DNA of 64,000 bases, taken from NCBI GenBank assembly GCA_022747635.1, contig JAKTNV010000024.1, positions 6,322,665 through 6,386,664 of the forward strand, read 5' to 3'. The notes under the pieces are model-generated. The model saw only the letters and a list, made by a program, of their open reading frames with translations, was not told where the DNA came from and ran no database searches. The DNA comes from Hetaerina americana (lineage: Eukaryota > Arthropoda > Insecta > Odonata > Calopterygidae). Made by a program: the position numbers and the translations under genes. Shown one piece after another: positions 45,580 through 58,481 of this stretch; position 1 is the first letter of the stretch; every line of letters starts with the position of its first letter.

Positions 45580-47224
45580 TACCTTTAATGTGTCAATTAA
45601 ATTAATGATTTTATTATCGTGACTAATTTTTTTCAGCGATAATCTTAAAAGTATCACTTTCATAGTGTAGCAGCATATGGCCTTTTGTTCCCCGCTGTTT
45701 TTCTTTCTTGCGCAACAGTAAACGCAATCGTTCCTACGGCTCTTAAAAAGATTGAAAGGGGAAATCTTCAAGAAGCGGAGCGGACGTTTGCCACGCCTTT
45801 CCCCTCTAGGCTGTTAAACCATAATGAGTCACCTCGTTTTATTTCCCTGTCTCCGGAATATGCATTCCCGCCGCTCTCGAGGTCGGTTTTGTTTGCCATT
45901 CTTTCATTGTATTTTGTCTTTCTTCCGTATCTTATCTCTCGAACACCCTTCGGGACTCGGGATCATTCCGACGGCGTTTTGTTCGCACCATGACGCAGCA
46001 AATTCCGTTCGGGGTTTCACTGGGTGGGTGGTGTCCTATTAATTGGTCGTTTTTTCGTCATTTCCGGCGGAGTGTTTCTTTACCTTTGGCGTGCACAATT
46101 ACGAGAAAATCTTAAAACGGTATCATTTCGATATTTCTGTGTAGAATGGAGTCATACAAGTTCTCGCCCAATCATTTCTTACGATCGAAAATAAGACCAT
46201 GAAAAGTTACGGCTCGCCCGCTGTTTCGCCAAGCGTCTTCACCTCTTTTCATCAGTTTCCAGCGATTTCTTCCCCGCCAAACAGTTTTTTGAGTGATGTA
46301 TCTATTGGTTGGCATTGTTGGGGAAAGCCCAAGATTAGATGCTATTTGTTAGAATGGTTTCTCTGTTAACCCAAACTCTTCATGGGCCATTTATAATTTT
46401 TGTCACCCTAGTTTCAAGATCGACTTAGCCTTCCCCATGTCATGAACCCTTTTCCTGTGGGAGACTTTCCGGTGAAGTCATTTTCCCGATGTTTGCTCTT
46501 ACTGGAAAGAATTCATTGCTTCATACTTGAATAGGACAAAATATTTACAGAGGTAGTCATTATAAAATCAAATCTAAAGAATTAATAAAAAATTATTAAC
46601 CATTTAGCCTTTCAGATAGCACCATAGCAATAAAAACTTAAGCATATATTGTCGATGAATATGTTACAAAGTTAAGCCACAAACATAAAAAAAAACAAAA
46701 GAAGTCAACCACTTATTCCCCAGCAGTCACTTACGGAAAGTGTGAATGTGTTTCATGGAAGGGCCTAACGTGACGCAATATCCCCTGCATCTTACGTGTT
46801 GATGTCAAATGAAGACAATAGTTTTCTTCGTTTCAAAAAGGGCTTTCCTTAAATTACGTAGACATTTTAGGGGAAGGGGGTTGTGCTGTTTCATCCCGTT
46901 TCCTTAAGGAGCTTGTCATCGACATCATATCCTCCAAGCCACCAGGAAGGTGAGTGGCAGGGGGTGTATCCACACCAGGCATGCACAGCACACGAATAAA
47001 GTCACGCACCATGCGGGAGCCTCACTGCAGAAAAAAAGTTAACTTACAATGAACTGGTAAATGCTTATCAGAAACTATAAAAATGCACATTGTGCCACCA
47101 CCATTTCTAGTAATGTCATGCTACAATATAAGTTTCTTGTTAAATATAGCCTCAACTACTTTAAATAAGTGTACGCATCAATGCGTAAACATCGTCATAC
47201 ACATGCAAACATGTGTATTCATAT
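45580..47224. other. Noncoding, no gene supported
   Basis: AT-rich intergenic or intronic DNA. A segment near 46915-47030 has repeat-like composition, but no second copy was seen in the window. Confidence 0.45.
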
Positions 47225-47237
47225 ACATTAATACGTA

Positions 47238-47529
47238 GTAATAGTGTTTAGGGGAGGCGACCGACAGCTGAGGTCATTTGCGCCATTAGGGATGGACAGG
47301 AAAGAATGAAGGGTGGAGAGAAACCCGGCATCGGCATTAGCATACTTTTAACGAAAGGTGCCAAGGGGTCAGCAGCTTAACGTCCCATCCGACGGACGGC
47401 GTACCCACTCAAAGTGCCCTCCACAAAGCACCTCAAGTAGGGATCGAGGTACCTCTGAAAAATATTCAACATTGCCGGGATTTGAACCCGGGCTCTCTCG
47501 GTGGGAAGCCAGCACGATAGCCACTGCAC
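47238..47529 (-). repeat. tRNA-derived SINE, family A, copy 3
   Basis: The minus-strand copy carries GGGTTCAAATCCCGG, the shared family body and a short A/T/G tail. It is flanked by a perfect 13-bp target duplication, ACATTAATACGTA (47225-47237 and 47530-47542). The first dozen bases of the family head are missing, so it is slightly 5'-truncated. Confidence 0.93.
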
Positions 47530-47542
47530 ACATTAATACGTA

Positions 47543-50449
47543 TGGACATACGAGCCCACACATACATACCGACATACTATACTATATGTTTATATACGCA
47601 ATGATGATTCTATGTAATCCCTAGTTGATGTGAGCGGCAGCTTTTATTGTCTCTAATTCAAGTGCTCACTAATGAAACTGTCACTTCAGGTTTGTTTCAG
47701 TATTTATCATTCTGTTTCAAAAGGCTTGTTTATTTCTCTGTACAACTCCTGGCACTGCGATTCATGGTAGTTTTCTTTTTTTAGGTAAAAACGCGTAATT
47801 ACAGTTACTAATAAATAATCGCAATGAAATTGCTTTCATGGAACCTAAATGTTATCGTTTTTTCATTACTTTTAGGAAAATGCGTCTTTTAGCTATTAAT
47901 TACAGCGCCGGTAATTAGAGTTTTCACATAAGGATAGATTAATAAAAGAAAAGGCTGAATATGGCCTGGATAATCTAAGGACGGCCCCAGAGTCGATAGT
48001 CGGAATGAGTGTGTGCATGAAAGTTTGAGCGTGCCAACAAAAAAAAAGGGATGAGATTTGTTTAATGCCGACACCCGAAGCATTCTCGATGAAAATCCCA
48101 TTCCGTGTCGAATGGAGTCGATTCGAGGTGTTGCACGGCCGTCCCTGCCCCCATTTCCGCCCCCCCCCCTTTCCGCACTCACTCTCCCGCGATACCCATG
48201 CTATCGTTGCGGAGCGCGGCAAGCCCGTCGAGTCTTAGTGTGGGGCTGGAGAGATGGGGCGAAGGGGATTCCGGGGGGCCGAAACGCCGTGGAGGCCGGT
48301 GTGCAGGGAGGGTGGCGTGGGAGAGGGCGGACGCAACCGTGGGGAACGGGAGCGGGATAGTGCCGATGACATTGCGGGGAGGCTTTTTTTGATCACCAGC
48401 TACCCTGCCCTCCCGGTCCAAGAGGTCAAAATCCTCACCGCAGCCCAAATTAGCGAGCACCACCGTCAGCCACTAAACATTTCTCACGTTGCACCGCTTG
48501 GTTTCTTGTTGATAAGTATTATTTCTACATTAAATTGTGCGATGAAATTATTTTTCTCAGTTTACTATGCATATATACTCGTGTCCATCATTTCTTCCTC
48601 TCTCGGCGGTTTTTTTGTAAAATCCTTCCTTTGAAGACATTTGCCAGGTGTGACTTTTGATGAGGTTTACCGGTGGATTGTGAAATTGATTTTAATTATA
48701 TTTAGGGGAGAATTAACAGTTTTAAAGCAAGTAGTTCGGAAAACATAGCTCTTAGGGAGATCCGATTTACGCAACCAGCGTAATTATGCTGCGTACATTT
48801 TCTGTAGCAATCACGTCATGTAGTCGTACAATGAGTCTTAATTTATGGAGACAGAATCCTTTCATAACTTTTCCGCGACCATTTGTGGAAGTATTTACTT
48901 TTCGTTTAACCCACAACTTATCCTTATTTTACTAATTTTTAGACGTGATTTTACCTGCCAGTTTGCGTAAAAAAATTAAAGCAAATAGGGCATTTCATTT
49001 CGGGGAACTGAATTATTTCTCTCATTCAATTCAAAAACCGGAAAAATAGCTTGGCTTGCTCAGGGACTCCTCTCTACCGTTAACGTTAGGTGTCCTCGCG
49101 AGACACCAGAAACTTGTCCTTGGATTCCCTTGTGAACTCAGCCGAAAAAATAAATTTTTCTTACAATTCTGTGAGCCTCCACGGTTTTTGTATAAATGTA
49201 CAAACTTATCTCTTGATCGCCAAAAATGTGGCTGGATTTTTAACTCCTCGTGAACTCTCAGTGAGAAACTAAAACAATGTCTCAGGAAAATTAACTATCC
49301 TCAAGGGGTACAAATTCGGAGACTCCTTATTGTCTGTTGAGGGTGTTTTGCCATCAAAAACTGTATTCAATCTCTCATTGCAGTAGATAATAACTACAGG
49401 CGACAGTGTGTTCGCTGAGTCGAAGTAGAAAGATGAACGAAGAAAAGTCTGGTGTTGATTTCAGTGTACGTGTATTTAAATATCGTCGATGGCAAAAATT
49501 GGCTAAGGGTAAAAGGATGAGTGTAGAGTGACTACATGATGATTATCGTTTGTAAATTAAGTAGTTTGAAGAATGTTACGAACTTTTTGTCAGTCATTCA
49601 TTTGAAAACCATTTAGTGTAATGTCTTTGAGGCTCCTCGTATGAAATTACTTTTTTGTGTTTGTAAGTGCCAGAACGAGTTAGGTGATATGTCAATCTTT
49701 TTATAGATTGTATTATACTTTTATATAGCTTGTTACAGATTATGTTGCTTTTAGAAAACTGATATGCTACCACGCAAATATTCTATGATATAAATATTAG
49801 ATAACCATGCCTTCGTGTCAAGTTGTCGCGACACCAAATGGAATTAAACGAGAACGTAAACCTGGACGCCATATCTTCGTCCTCGTACTCCCTCTTACGG
49901 TGAGCCTAGAATTTCCATCACCTGCCCCGGACCAGCGTGCAGCGTAAGGGTTAAGCAAGCAGTTTGGAAACGTGACATGGTCGACGGAGACCTTCCCTTA
50001 ACCGAGGACTAGGTTCATTTCCTCGAAATTGCCCCCAAGCTGGGGCTTTCCGAACACTTTCCCAACTCTTCCCTCGACCCTCCCTCCCAACGCCCTTTCA
50101 TCCATAAAAGTCCGGGGTTGTCATTAGTCCGCCGTAATACGCCGTTTTCGAGGGCCTCTCCTTGCATCGAAATGGGCCCGTAATGCTCTCCGGGCGTAAA
50201 CTATTCGGTCACATTTTCTTTTCAACCCACTGAATGTCTTAGGAACGTGATTGCGTGGGGAACTTAAGAGATACAACTCCACGTGGCTCGACCGTTTAAC
50301 TCGATTAAGAAAGTGGTTTACCCAGTTACTGTGATTAATTCTTAAAATTCAAGGAATACACGTAGAAAAGCGAGGGTAGTTCGTGAGAGGAGAACAAAAT
50401 GATCTCGCTAAAAGTTTTGAAGTACGTATGTTCTCGAGACATCAGGTGT
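47543..50449. other. Noncoding with two GC-rich islands
   Basis: GC-rich patches lie at about 48080-48470 (with a C-run at about 48162-48171) and about 49850-50190. The rest is AT-rich and no supported gene was found. Confidence 0.45.
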
Positions 50450-50672
50450 ATTTGTTGGTGCATGTGTATACTAGTTGGTAGTTTGTGTGCATGCCTGTGT
50501 GTGGGTTATAAGGGTTTTTGCATGAATGTATACCATGTTTTGTTTGTGGATTGTATAAATTTGTGTCTTCTGCATGCGGTTTTTTTCTTAATTACGGGTG
50601 GTGCCCTAGCACCCCCCGCCGCATGCCCTTGCGGCGGCTTGCGGGGTATTAAGTAGATGTACATGTATATGA
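50450..50672 (+). mobile_element. LINE 3'-end fragment (same family as 41001-44366)
   Basis: It matches the 3' untranslated region of the 41-44 kb LINE in order: a GT-rich stretch with TTTTTGCATGA, a T-run, GGTGGTGCCCTAGCACC and the GC hairpin. It ends in AAGTAGATGTACATGTATAT, a variant of the GATGTA tail. Heavy 5' truncation is normal for LINE insertions. Confidence 0.85.
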
Positions 50673-50738
50673 AGTTAATACTCGGGAGAATAGTATTGGG
50701 AAGACATGTTGGAAAAATCATGGGCTAATTTTCTTTCG

Positions 50739-51033
50739 GGGATCGAGATGGTGCGGGGGCTAACGTACTGGCTTCCCACCCTGAGGGCGTGGGTTCAAAT
50801 CCCGGCGGTGTTGAATATTTTTCAGAGGTATCTCGATCCCCACTTGAGGTGCTTTGTGGAGGGCACTTTGAGTGAGTACGCCGTCCGTCGGATTGGACCC
50901 CTTGGCGCCTTTCGTAAAGAGTAGGCTAATGCCGACGCCGGGTTTCTCTCCACCCTTCATCCTTTCCTGTCAATCCCCTATGGCGCAAATTACCTCAGTT
51001 GTCGGTCGCCTCCCCTAAAAAAAACTACTACTA
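50739..51033 (+). repeat. tRNA-derived SINE, family A, copy 4 (best full copy)
   Basis: It begins GGGATCGAGATGGTGCGG, has GGGTTCAAATCCCGG about 50 bases in, and runs through the family body to CGGTCGCCTCCCC, an A-run and an (ACT)n tail. A 14-bp duplication, CTAATTTTCTTTCG, flanks it (50725-50738 and 51034-51047), though the first three bases may belong to the tail. It is the clearest reference copy for the family: a Pol III-type internal promoter with LINE-mediated insertion. Confidence 0.93.
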
Positions 51034-51047
51034 CTAATTTTCTTTCG

Positions 51048-52620
51048 TTCGTTACGCAAATCTTTATAAATTACGCAGAAATTTAGAAAATTCAGCGAAA
51101 AGACCGCACAAAAAGAATTCGCACAAGGTATTAAGTGATTGAAGGCTATAAATGCGGTGACATGTCGAAAAAACGAAACGATGTTATTTTCATATTGTCT
51201 ATTCCCGTATTTCTTATGTTGATGAAATGCATTTCGAAGCTAATCAATCGACCTCAAGTATCAACATGCGAATTATATTCGTTCACATTGTTTCATCGTG
51301 GTGGTTTATGACAAAGACTCTGCTTTATTATATTTGTCTTATCATTTGCTAACTGCCCGGGTTCTCTCTCCTTGGAGTCTTTTTTGTATGTCTCTCAACG
51401 AATTATTTCGACTCGAGACAATACGTCACTAAGAAAAAACAGGGGAGAAGGAACGTAAGATGACAGGAGTAGAAATCTTAGGGTCGTTGGAAATACTAGC
51501 AATTCTTTCGGTACCGGTTGTCTTTACCATTCGGTAACGAGGCCTTCGACTGTTTGCTTTTTGAATTAGGAACGTTGAAAAACGAAAAGAATACATAGGT
51601 GTATGAGTTAGAAAAGTGAGAGCCAATGAACACGAAGTGATACAGCCAGAACTTTGAACAGAAGACTTTGACCGTTAGAACCTTCGTGAGAAACGCTCTT
51701 CAAAACAAGTTCGTCAGTGCGTCGACTTGATCTGTTTGTTTTGGCGGTCCATATCTGCTGTGCGTGTGGCGGAGAATAGAATGGTTGGGTCCATAAGAGG
51801 AGGAATCATTTTGAATCGTCCTAATTGAGTACCTGTTTCATTTTTGGTCAGTTGAATTTGATAGAGAAATGTAATGAAAGCTGTATCTTTTTCAAACAAT
51901 TTTCATACGCGTATTCTTTCATTCCTGCCATGATTGCGTCAACGATTTCGGTCGTCCCGTACAAAATCGTTGGTGATGTCATCTAAGGTTTAAAATATAT
52001 GAGGAGTTAGACAGGGTTCGAGGCTCTATCTTTGGGAATTTTTCAGCGTGTGAGACATATTTTCTGCCAAGATCATTGAAATTGAAAGATAGTTACTTCG
52101 TTTCGTTAGACTCGATCTGATTTCGGAGCATTCCGCCTGGATTTGACTGAAATAGCCGTATGTAGATATTAGATAATTTCTTAAATAGTCTCCTTTGAAA
52201 TAAATACTTGCATATGTGATTGGAATAAAACATGAATACCGTGAACACGGAAAGGACGGTTATTTGGTTACACCAAGAAGCCTAAGAACTCGCGATGTGT
52301 TTGTGGACCCGGTTATCGCAGCTCAGGCACAATTTGTTTGTACTCTCGCAGCGTTCCTTCCTCGAATTTCCCCTCAACCGACGTACGAGTCCGGTTGTTC
52401 AACTTCGTGCTCGCGATGGAGGAATCCGAACATGATTCTGCATGAGGTTTTTGTCTGATAAAGGCGAAATAAATTGATGTTGCTTAATTATCACGACGAA
52501 AATCTTCTAATTCTGATTTTATTTACCTATCAACGGAGAAGATTTATGCATTCGGGCATATTTATTCGCAAAAGGCTTGTGCCCTCTAACCTCCCACCGT
52601 ACGTCCTTGGGGCGTATTGT
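51048..52620. other. Noncoding, no feature recognised
   Basis: AT-rich DNA with short frames only. Confidence 0.5.
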
Positions 52621-52696
52621 GTTCATGTACATCTACATAATACCCCGCTAGCCGCCGCAAGGGCGTATGGCGGGGAACATGAACATGTACATGAAC
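52621..52696 (-). mobile_element. Short LINE 3'-end fragment with inverted ends
   Basis: On the minus strand it reads CCCCGCCATACGCCCTTGCG, then GCGGCTAGCGGGGTATTATG and a GATGTACATGAAC tail, as in the LINE at 44.3 kb. Both ends of the fragment carry GTTCATGTAC in inverted orientation, so the whole unit folds back on itself. Confidence 0.8.
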
Positions 52697-55600
52697 AAAT
52701 CCGGAAATTCTTTTGAATCGCCATTATATTTTTCGGGGATACCTCTCCAGGGATTCGGGTGTGAATCTGACCTTTGGTATGGACTCAGTCATGTATAATT
52801 ATGATTCTATGAAAACAGGAGACAAAGGAGACAGTTTAGTGGCTTTTAATTTCTCAATGACTTCTCCCCCTTCAAAAATCGCGTCCTTAAAGGCTGTTTT
52901 CAGGTTTTTTTGAACGATATTTTTCAATTTCTCCGCAGCCATTGGTAATGACAAATCGTTTTCACGAAGGGTGGCGTTTACGTTCCCATCACTAAATGGT
53001 GCTTACGCCCGTAACTTTTTCTTCCTTCAGCTCGTGAAGATTTGAACGGCCGATGGAGAGCGGTAACTGAAAATATCGGCTTTATTCGGGCGAATGCGAG
53101 ACCATTAGAGCATTGTGGATATTTTCTATAAGCATAGAGTGAAATCAATACACATACCTGTCGCATTTCGGCAGCAAAAACTGATGCAGTCCTTCAAAGG
53201 TCGTACAAACGAAGTTTCACCGCAAACCTGGGTTTTCTCTCCATATTTATGCGTCGGAAATGTGCGAAATTGAACCTCATTTTCTTCATTCTGTTTAAGC
53301 CATGGGTAGACTGGAAATAAAATCTCTCAAACTGAATGATTCTAATCCATTCTCAAGTTATCGATATCCGAAAGAACGGTGAATTTTCTCATGGCTTCCG
53401 TGTCTCCCGTAAGCGGAATCATCTTTATCCTCGACATCTAACCAAGGGCCAACGTTCCAAATTCACCCCATACCTCCACGATACCCAATCAAGCTACTTC
53501 TCCAGGAAACAGCAGCCACGGGATTACTACCATTAGCAGGGCCTATAACGATTGTCCAGAGCGACGATTTACATCCAATCCTGCCGTGGCCTCCGGCTTT
53601 CGTTCAGGGCAGTAATCTCCTCGTTGTCGGGGAGAGGAGGCGTAATTAGAGCGTTGCTCGCCGTGTTGTTAAAAACCCAAGGGGGTGCATCGTTTCCCCC
53701 TCGAGAGCTCTCCCCGACGGCCTCGTCGTGACGACGCTCCAGCGGACGGGCTCTCTCGCAAGGCAAGGTACCACGGCGTGTTTGGCAATTGCCCTTGAGG
53801 GAGGAACAACCCTATCTTCTCGCCGGAAGGCACTGCGGAATTCTGGTTCATTGGGAAACTCGTCGGTGGCAATCGGTTCTCCGGCCCCCGACCCTTTCCC
53901 ATTAGCGAACCGCAACGGCACGGAATTCGTTTCCCTCGAACCGATGATCTTTTCGTCCTCGTGGATGCGCAATCGCCGAAGCGAAAACTGTCGTACCAAA
54001 AGCGAGTTTTCTCTTACTCCAACGCGGCACTTGGTAGTCGTTGTCGGACCTTCCACAATGGTGCTGTCATGACATTTCTTCGTTGCTATCTCGCCATTCA
54101 TTTCATTCGTTTGAGATCGATGAGTGTTTTTCTTGCTTTTTCACCACGAGACACGGTGAAAATAAAGTCTTACTTTCTGCACACAACAACAGAAAACTCG
54201 ACAATATTTTTGTTTTGAGGTGAGGAAATTATTTCGCCTTTGCCATGATGTGATGGAATTCTTGTAAAATGTTATACGATTTTACTTGGCACCAGAGGCG
54301 ATTATAAACCCCTGTGGCATGAACGCTCACACGTGCGTTTCGATACACAGAAATGGGATATACATGTCACGTATTTACGTTTCAAATTTTCATGATTAAT
54401 CATTTTCATAATTAAAAATTGAGTTACAAAAGAATCATATTCTTTAAGGTTTTTAAAGTTCGAAACGACCTAAGCTGCTGAAGCGTCATAAAATAATGAT
54501 TTTACTTTCTCGTCTAATGTGATTCGAAGGAATGAAGAGGAGGATGAGAGGGGAAGAAAATCGTATTCTTAATGCCTATCCTCGGAGAAGGAGACGCACA
54601 GGAATCACAAATACTCTTTGACGCCTCATATTGTACGTCAGAAAGGAAAGTGCACACATTCCAAATATTCAAGGAATGAATGCAAGTCTTCCTCCATTCG
54701 GTATTATGGCTGTATGCTTCCAAAGTATACCATTTGTTCCCAACTCAAACGCTGAATTCCTCCGTCATGGGTTCGTCCTCCTTCATGGGTTCGAAACTTT
54801 AAATTCGGGTATTTGGAAGTATAAATGCGTGTAAGTCAGACGGTCAAATCCAAAAAGGGAACGGTAAAATAAGATTTGTATTCCTCATTAATTGCAACAA
54901 AAATATAAAAGTTGATGGTGATAACTGCTTTGTTTTGGGACTTTTTTCATTTTCGTTGCATGTTTGTGGGGATTATCATCCGACTAATAATAGGGTTCTC
55001 GTGATCTGAGCTGAGCAACTCTTGACGAAGACTCGTCCGATATTTCACATGTTTAAAATTTTATTTTGTGATCCACTCGTGTTTACTCCAGGTGGACTTA
55101 TTTTACGCCTTTCAACGAGGCAGCGTTGGGTCTGGCAGCTCTTTTTTAGTGGAAAGTTTGAGTGATGGAGGGCATCCGTAAGAGCGGAAGTCTCCTGAGA
55201 CAATACGATGTCGAAATATCCCATTATGTTGCTTAACCTTCTCAGCCGGACAAAGGATTTGAAAATTCCACAGTGGAAATGTTGAAATTATACGGCACGT
55301 GTATTCCCGGAAATTACCTGTCGTAAAATTCCGGAGTCAATAATTATTTTGCAGCCGAAGTACGTGTATAAAAGAACAGGATTTTATTCATAGGAATACA
55401 AGATTAATCGGCAGTTTTTTTAGTTTTATTTATCTTCAGTTCTCTATATTACCTCCTTCTATACATTATTAGGTAATAACCTAATAATATTGCCTCCACT
55501 ATCTGGGATGCCCCGTGTCGCTTATTCCTGTAATCAAGATTTCCTTGAAATAGCACCTGATTTCAAGCTTTGACTACTACAATTCGCGTTCTGGGAACTT

Positions 55601-55847
55601 GAATTTCGGACTAAAATTCCGTAAAAACTGTTCCTCTTTCCCTGTCGTAACCCTCATCCAAGCGGAAACTTCCAAGGATATATACGTGCGATATGTAGTT
55701 CCCATGGAACTTGTTTTTACGCCGTTTTCAAGTGGTTGTTTAAGCGTAGAGATTTCGAGGCCAACACTCCTGGGATAGAAAAATACCTATTTGCTTGGTG
55801 GCCTTCGGCATTCATAGTGGGCCGAATTTTCCAAGGCTCTACGCCTA
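52697..55847. other. Noncoding with GC-rich patch 53370-54060
   Basis: The patch gives overlapping frames on both strands (for example 53646-54101 minus, 151 residues) without a recognisable domain. The surrounding DNA is AT-rich. A short hairpin, TTATTAGGTAATAACCTAATAA, lies at about 55467-55488. Confidence 0.4.
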
Positions 55848-55912
55848 ATACACCTAATACCCCGCAAGTTATCGCAAGGGTGTATGGCGGGGGTGTTAGA
55901 ACGCTCGCCTTT
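55848..55912 (-). mobile_element. LINE 3'-end fragment
   Basis: The minus strand reads CTAACACCCCCGCCATACACC, then CTTGCGATAACTTGCGGGG and TATTAGGTGTATTAGG. This matches the hairpin region of the 44.3 kb LINE, with substitutions in the stem and a different tail unit. Confidence 0.75.
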
Positions 55913-56657
55913 TATGTCCAATAGATAAATATAAGCGTATATTTCACATCGTAAACACGTACATTCACATTCATATATGCCTATCTACGTCACGCATTAA
56001 TGGATGTGTTCGAATTGAGTTTGAAATTTCGCTTTTTGAGTTGAAAAAGTAGGTTTGTCTGATTTTGTTGCGATTGTGTATCTTGCGATGGAAGAAAGAG
56101 GGCTTAAATCTTTCAGGAATGACATTTCTCTTATTTTATCATAGGGTTCCGATTCGCCAGTGTAATGTGGGGTCATAATAGTTCCCTCGGTGTCACTAGT
56201 CAACTCTTGGTGAACTCTAATGGCATGGATAATTTATTTCTTTGATGTTTTTAAATTGACAAGCATCATCGCGATCTCATTCCTTTGTTTTCGAAACCGA
56301 ACCTAAAAAGGAACCGTTTCTCTACTCATTGCATCGACAGTTTGCTGTCACACATAAATGTGGCCAAAGAATAAGTTTGTGTCGTCGAAAGCAGTCTTGT
56401 AGGAAGTACAATCTCTACAATTTCTAACCTTACGTCCATGGCAGTTAAATAATTAATGAAAATGGTGACCACCGCCCTTGTAAAAGGAGCTAGGGTTTTT
56501 GAAAAGTGGTCAGAGTGTAGCGTTGCTTAAAAGCTCCGTGATTTGAAAGTAATCGTGAGGTCATTATTTCCCCTGAAGATTATTTTTCTCTCCTCCCCTT
56601 TATCTGGAAATCCTGCCACTGCCAAACATTCCACACCTATTCCTGGTGGTACAAAGA
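55913..56657. other. Noncoding, no feature recognised
   Basis: AT-rich DNA. No gene or repeat was recognised. Confidence 0.5.
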
Positions 56658-56694
56658 GTTGTCGGTCGCCTCCCCAAATAACTACTACAACTAC
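56658..56694 (+). repeat. SINE family A, 3'-end fragment
   Basis: Only the last part is present: GTTGTCGGTCGCCTCCCC followed by AAATAACTACTACAACTAC. This is the same ending as the full copy at 50739-51033. Confidence 0.8.
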
Positions 56695-58077
56695 ATGGTG
56701 TTGATAAAATGAAATCCACTCGCCGGAATCAACTGAATTAAAGGCAGCTGCATTTATGAAAAATAACTCCTGTATTGTGTCACTTGAACTTTCTCATACT
56801 TAGGTCTAAGGCAACTGACATGGGAAACCTGGATGGTAGCGAGTATTTATTCAATACTTAATTAGCAATTCAGTGCTGTTTACTCAGCAATTTTTTGCGA
56901 CTCCAATTATAATAGACGCCAGTACTCAAAGTAGATTTTAACATCGAAGATCTAGTGATTGAGTGATAATTTGGAGGCTATAAGTTTGTCCTTTCGCATG
57001 TGGTAATACCCAAATTACCTATTATCGGCGCTGTCAGATTCATACCAGAACGTCTATTTCTTTCAACAGCGTAGTGAATCACTTGTGTATAACCTCTGGA
57101 GTATAGGCTCGCACCATTCGTCTGGAAAAGTCCATTATATCCATCCTGTGCACGTCAAAATGTTTGAGCCAATTATATCTCATGTGATTTCACCAATCAT
57201 CTGTCACGGTTCACAATGTGAAAGGCCGCCCTGGCAGGGCAGGCCCGGCATGTTCTGGCCAAGACCTACCAGCTAGTGGTAGGTGGTCCGTATCAACATG
57301 ATTCATTTTACAGCACATCGGTGAAAATTTGGCATCCGCTACTTCATATGAATCTGCTAGATAAAATTAAGTCGTAATTTCGAATATTTCCAAGTTGTTT
57401 GACATTCACGACGTCATGGTGTGGAATTCGAGTTAAATATTAGAAGGCCGAGATAGAGGAACTTGGGCGTGGTAATCCCCAAAGAAAAACCTTGCTTGAC
57501 AGCCATAATTACCGATTTTCTATATAGAAATATACCAGTTTTCCCCTTTCACGTGAGGATAATGTGCCACTCTTTCCTGCCGTAAATGTTCATACTTTTA
57601 TGTAATTCTTCTACGATTTTTTATTGAAGGTACTTAGAAAACTATTTATTAGGATTGTGTGCGTTTGCTGTATTTCCTTTCCTCCCTTACGTCAATAACA
57701 GACCCAACATACTATACCTTTATCATTTTCCTTAAATTTAAAAATGTAATTGACTTTTGGGGCGGCATGAATCCTGCGATTTTCTCTTCGTCACAGTCGG
57801 AAAGATAAGAGCTTGCCCGAGATAAGAACATTACTCTTCTCTTTCTTTATAACCCTAATAATGAAATTAGAGCGGCTATCTTCCTTATCACTAAGGTAAC
57901 ATTTATTGAAGACGAGAAAGCAACATAGAGAGAGATAATGACACATCGCAACGATAAGAAGTCCATTTATTTTGACTATGAATGTCGAGCGTTGTCATAC
58001 CTCGTGATGGCATGTTAAAAAGACGGCGATTTTGCATTTCTAGCGCGTTATTTTGCGAGGACACTTGTCCGATATTT
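56695..58077. other. Noncoding, no feature recognised
   Basis: AT-rich DNA without a supported gene. It may already be intron or upstream sequence of the DOCK gene. Confidence 0.45.
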
Positions 58078-58113
58078 GGAAGAGATGGGAATTCTCGAAT
58101 TCCCATCTCTTCC
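58078..58113. repeat. Perfect 17-bp stem hairpin
   Basis: GGAAGAGATGGGAATTC (58078-58094) and its exact reverse complement (58097-58113) are separated by two bases. Just downstream, 58200-58220 holds a B-box-like GGGTTCGAGTCCC that may belong to another SINE remnant. Confidence 0.85.
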
Positions 58114-58304
58114 ATTCCCATCTGATTCCATTCACTCGAAAATCGATTATTTTTCTATTTCCAAACACCAAATTCGTCATATCGGTTCGCCAAACCCAAG
58201 ATTATGGGTTCGAGTCCCTTCTGGTAGGGTTTTAAACTGTGGCGGTTCCATCCCTGGGAAAGAAGATGACTTACCTAATTATTGGGATCCCAGGGACACG
58301 TCGA

Positions 58305-58421
58305 GAGTTTAGGAGGACGCCTCGATAGCTTAACTGGCTAAAGCACACGACCGGACATTGAGGGATCCGGATTCGAATCCCGGTCAAGGCGAATGATTTT
58401 TACACTCTGAAATTATTGCAT
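58305..58421 (+). repeat. tRNA-derived SINE, family B, copy 2
   Basis: It has the same tRNA-like head as 29741-29850 (GATAGCTTAACTGGCTAAAGC region, T-loop GATTCGAATCC) and the same tail, GAATGATTTTTACACTCTG. The acceptor strands pair at 6 of 7 positions and the T stem has one A-C mismatch, so it is not expected to make a normal tRNA. Confidence 0.78.
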
Positions 58422-58481
58422 TCGATCAATTCCATTTAATCTTTTGTTGTCTCAGGCGTAACTTTGTGGAATTTGCATAAC

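Noticed and set aside
53646..54101. A 151-residue minus-strand frame
   Set aside because: No family resemblance, and a 114-residue frame is open on the opposite strand over the same bases.
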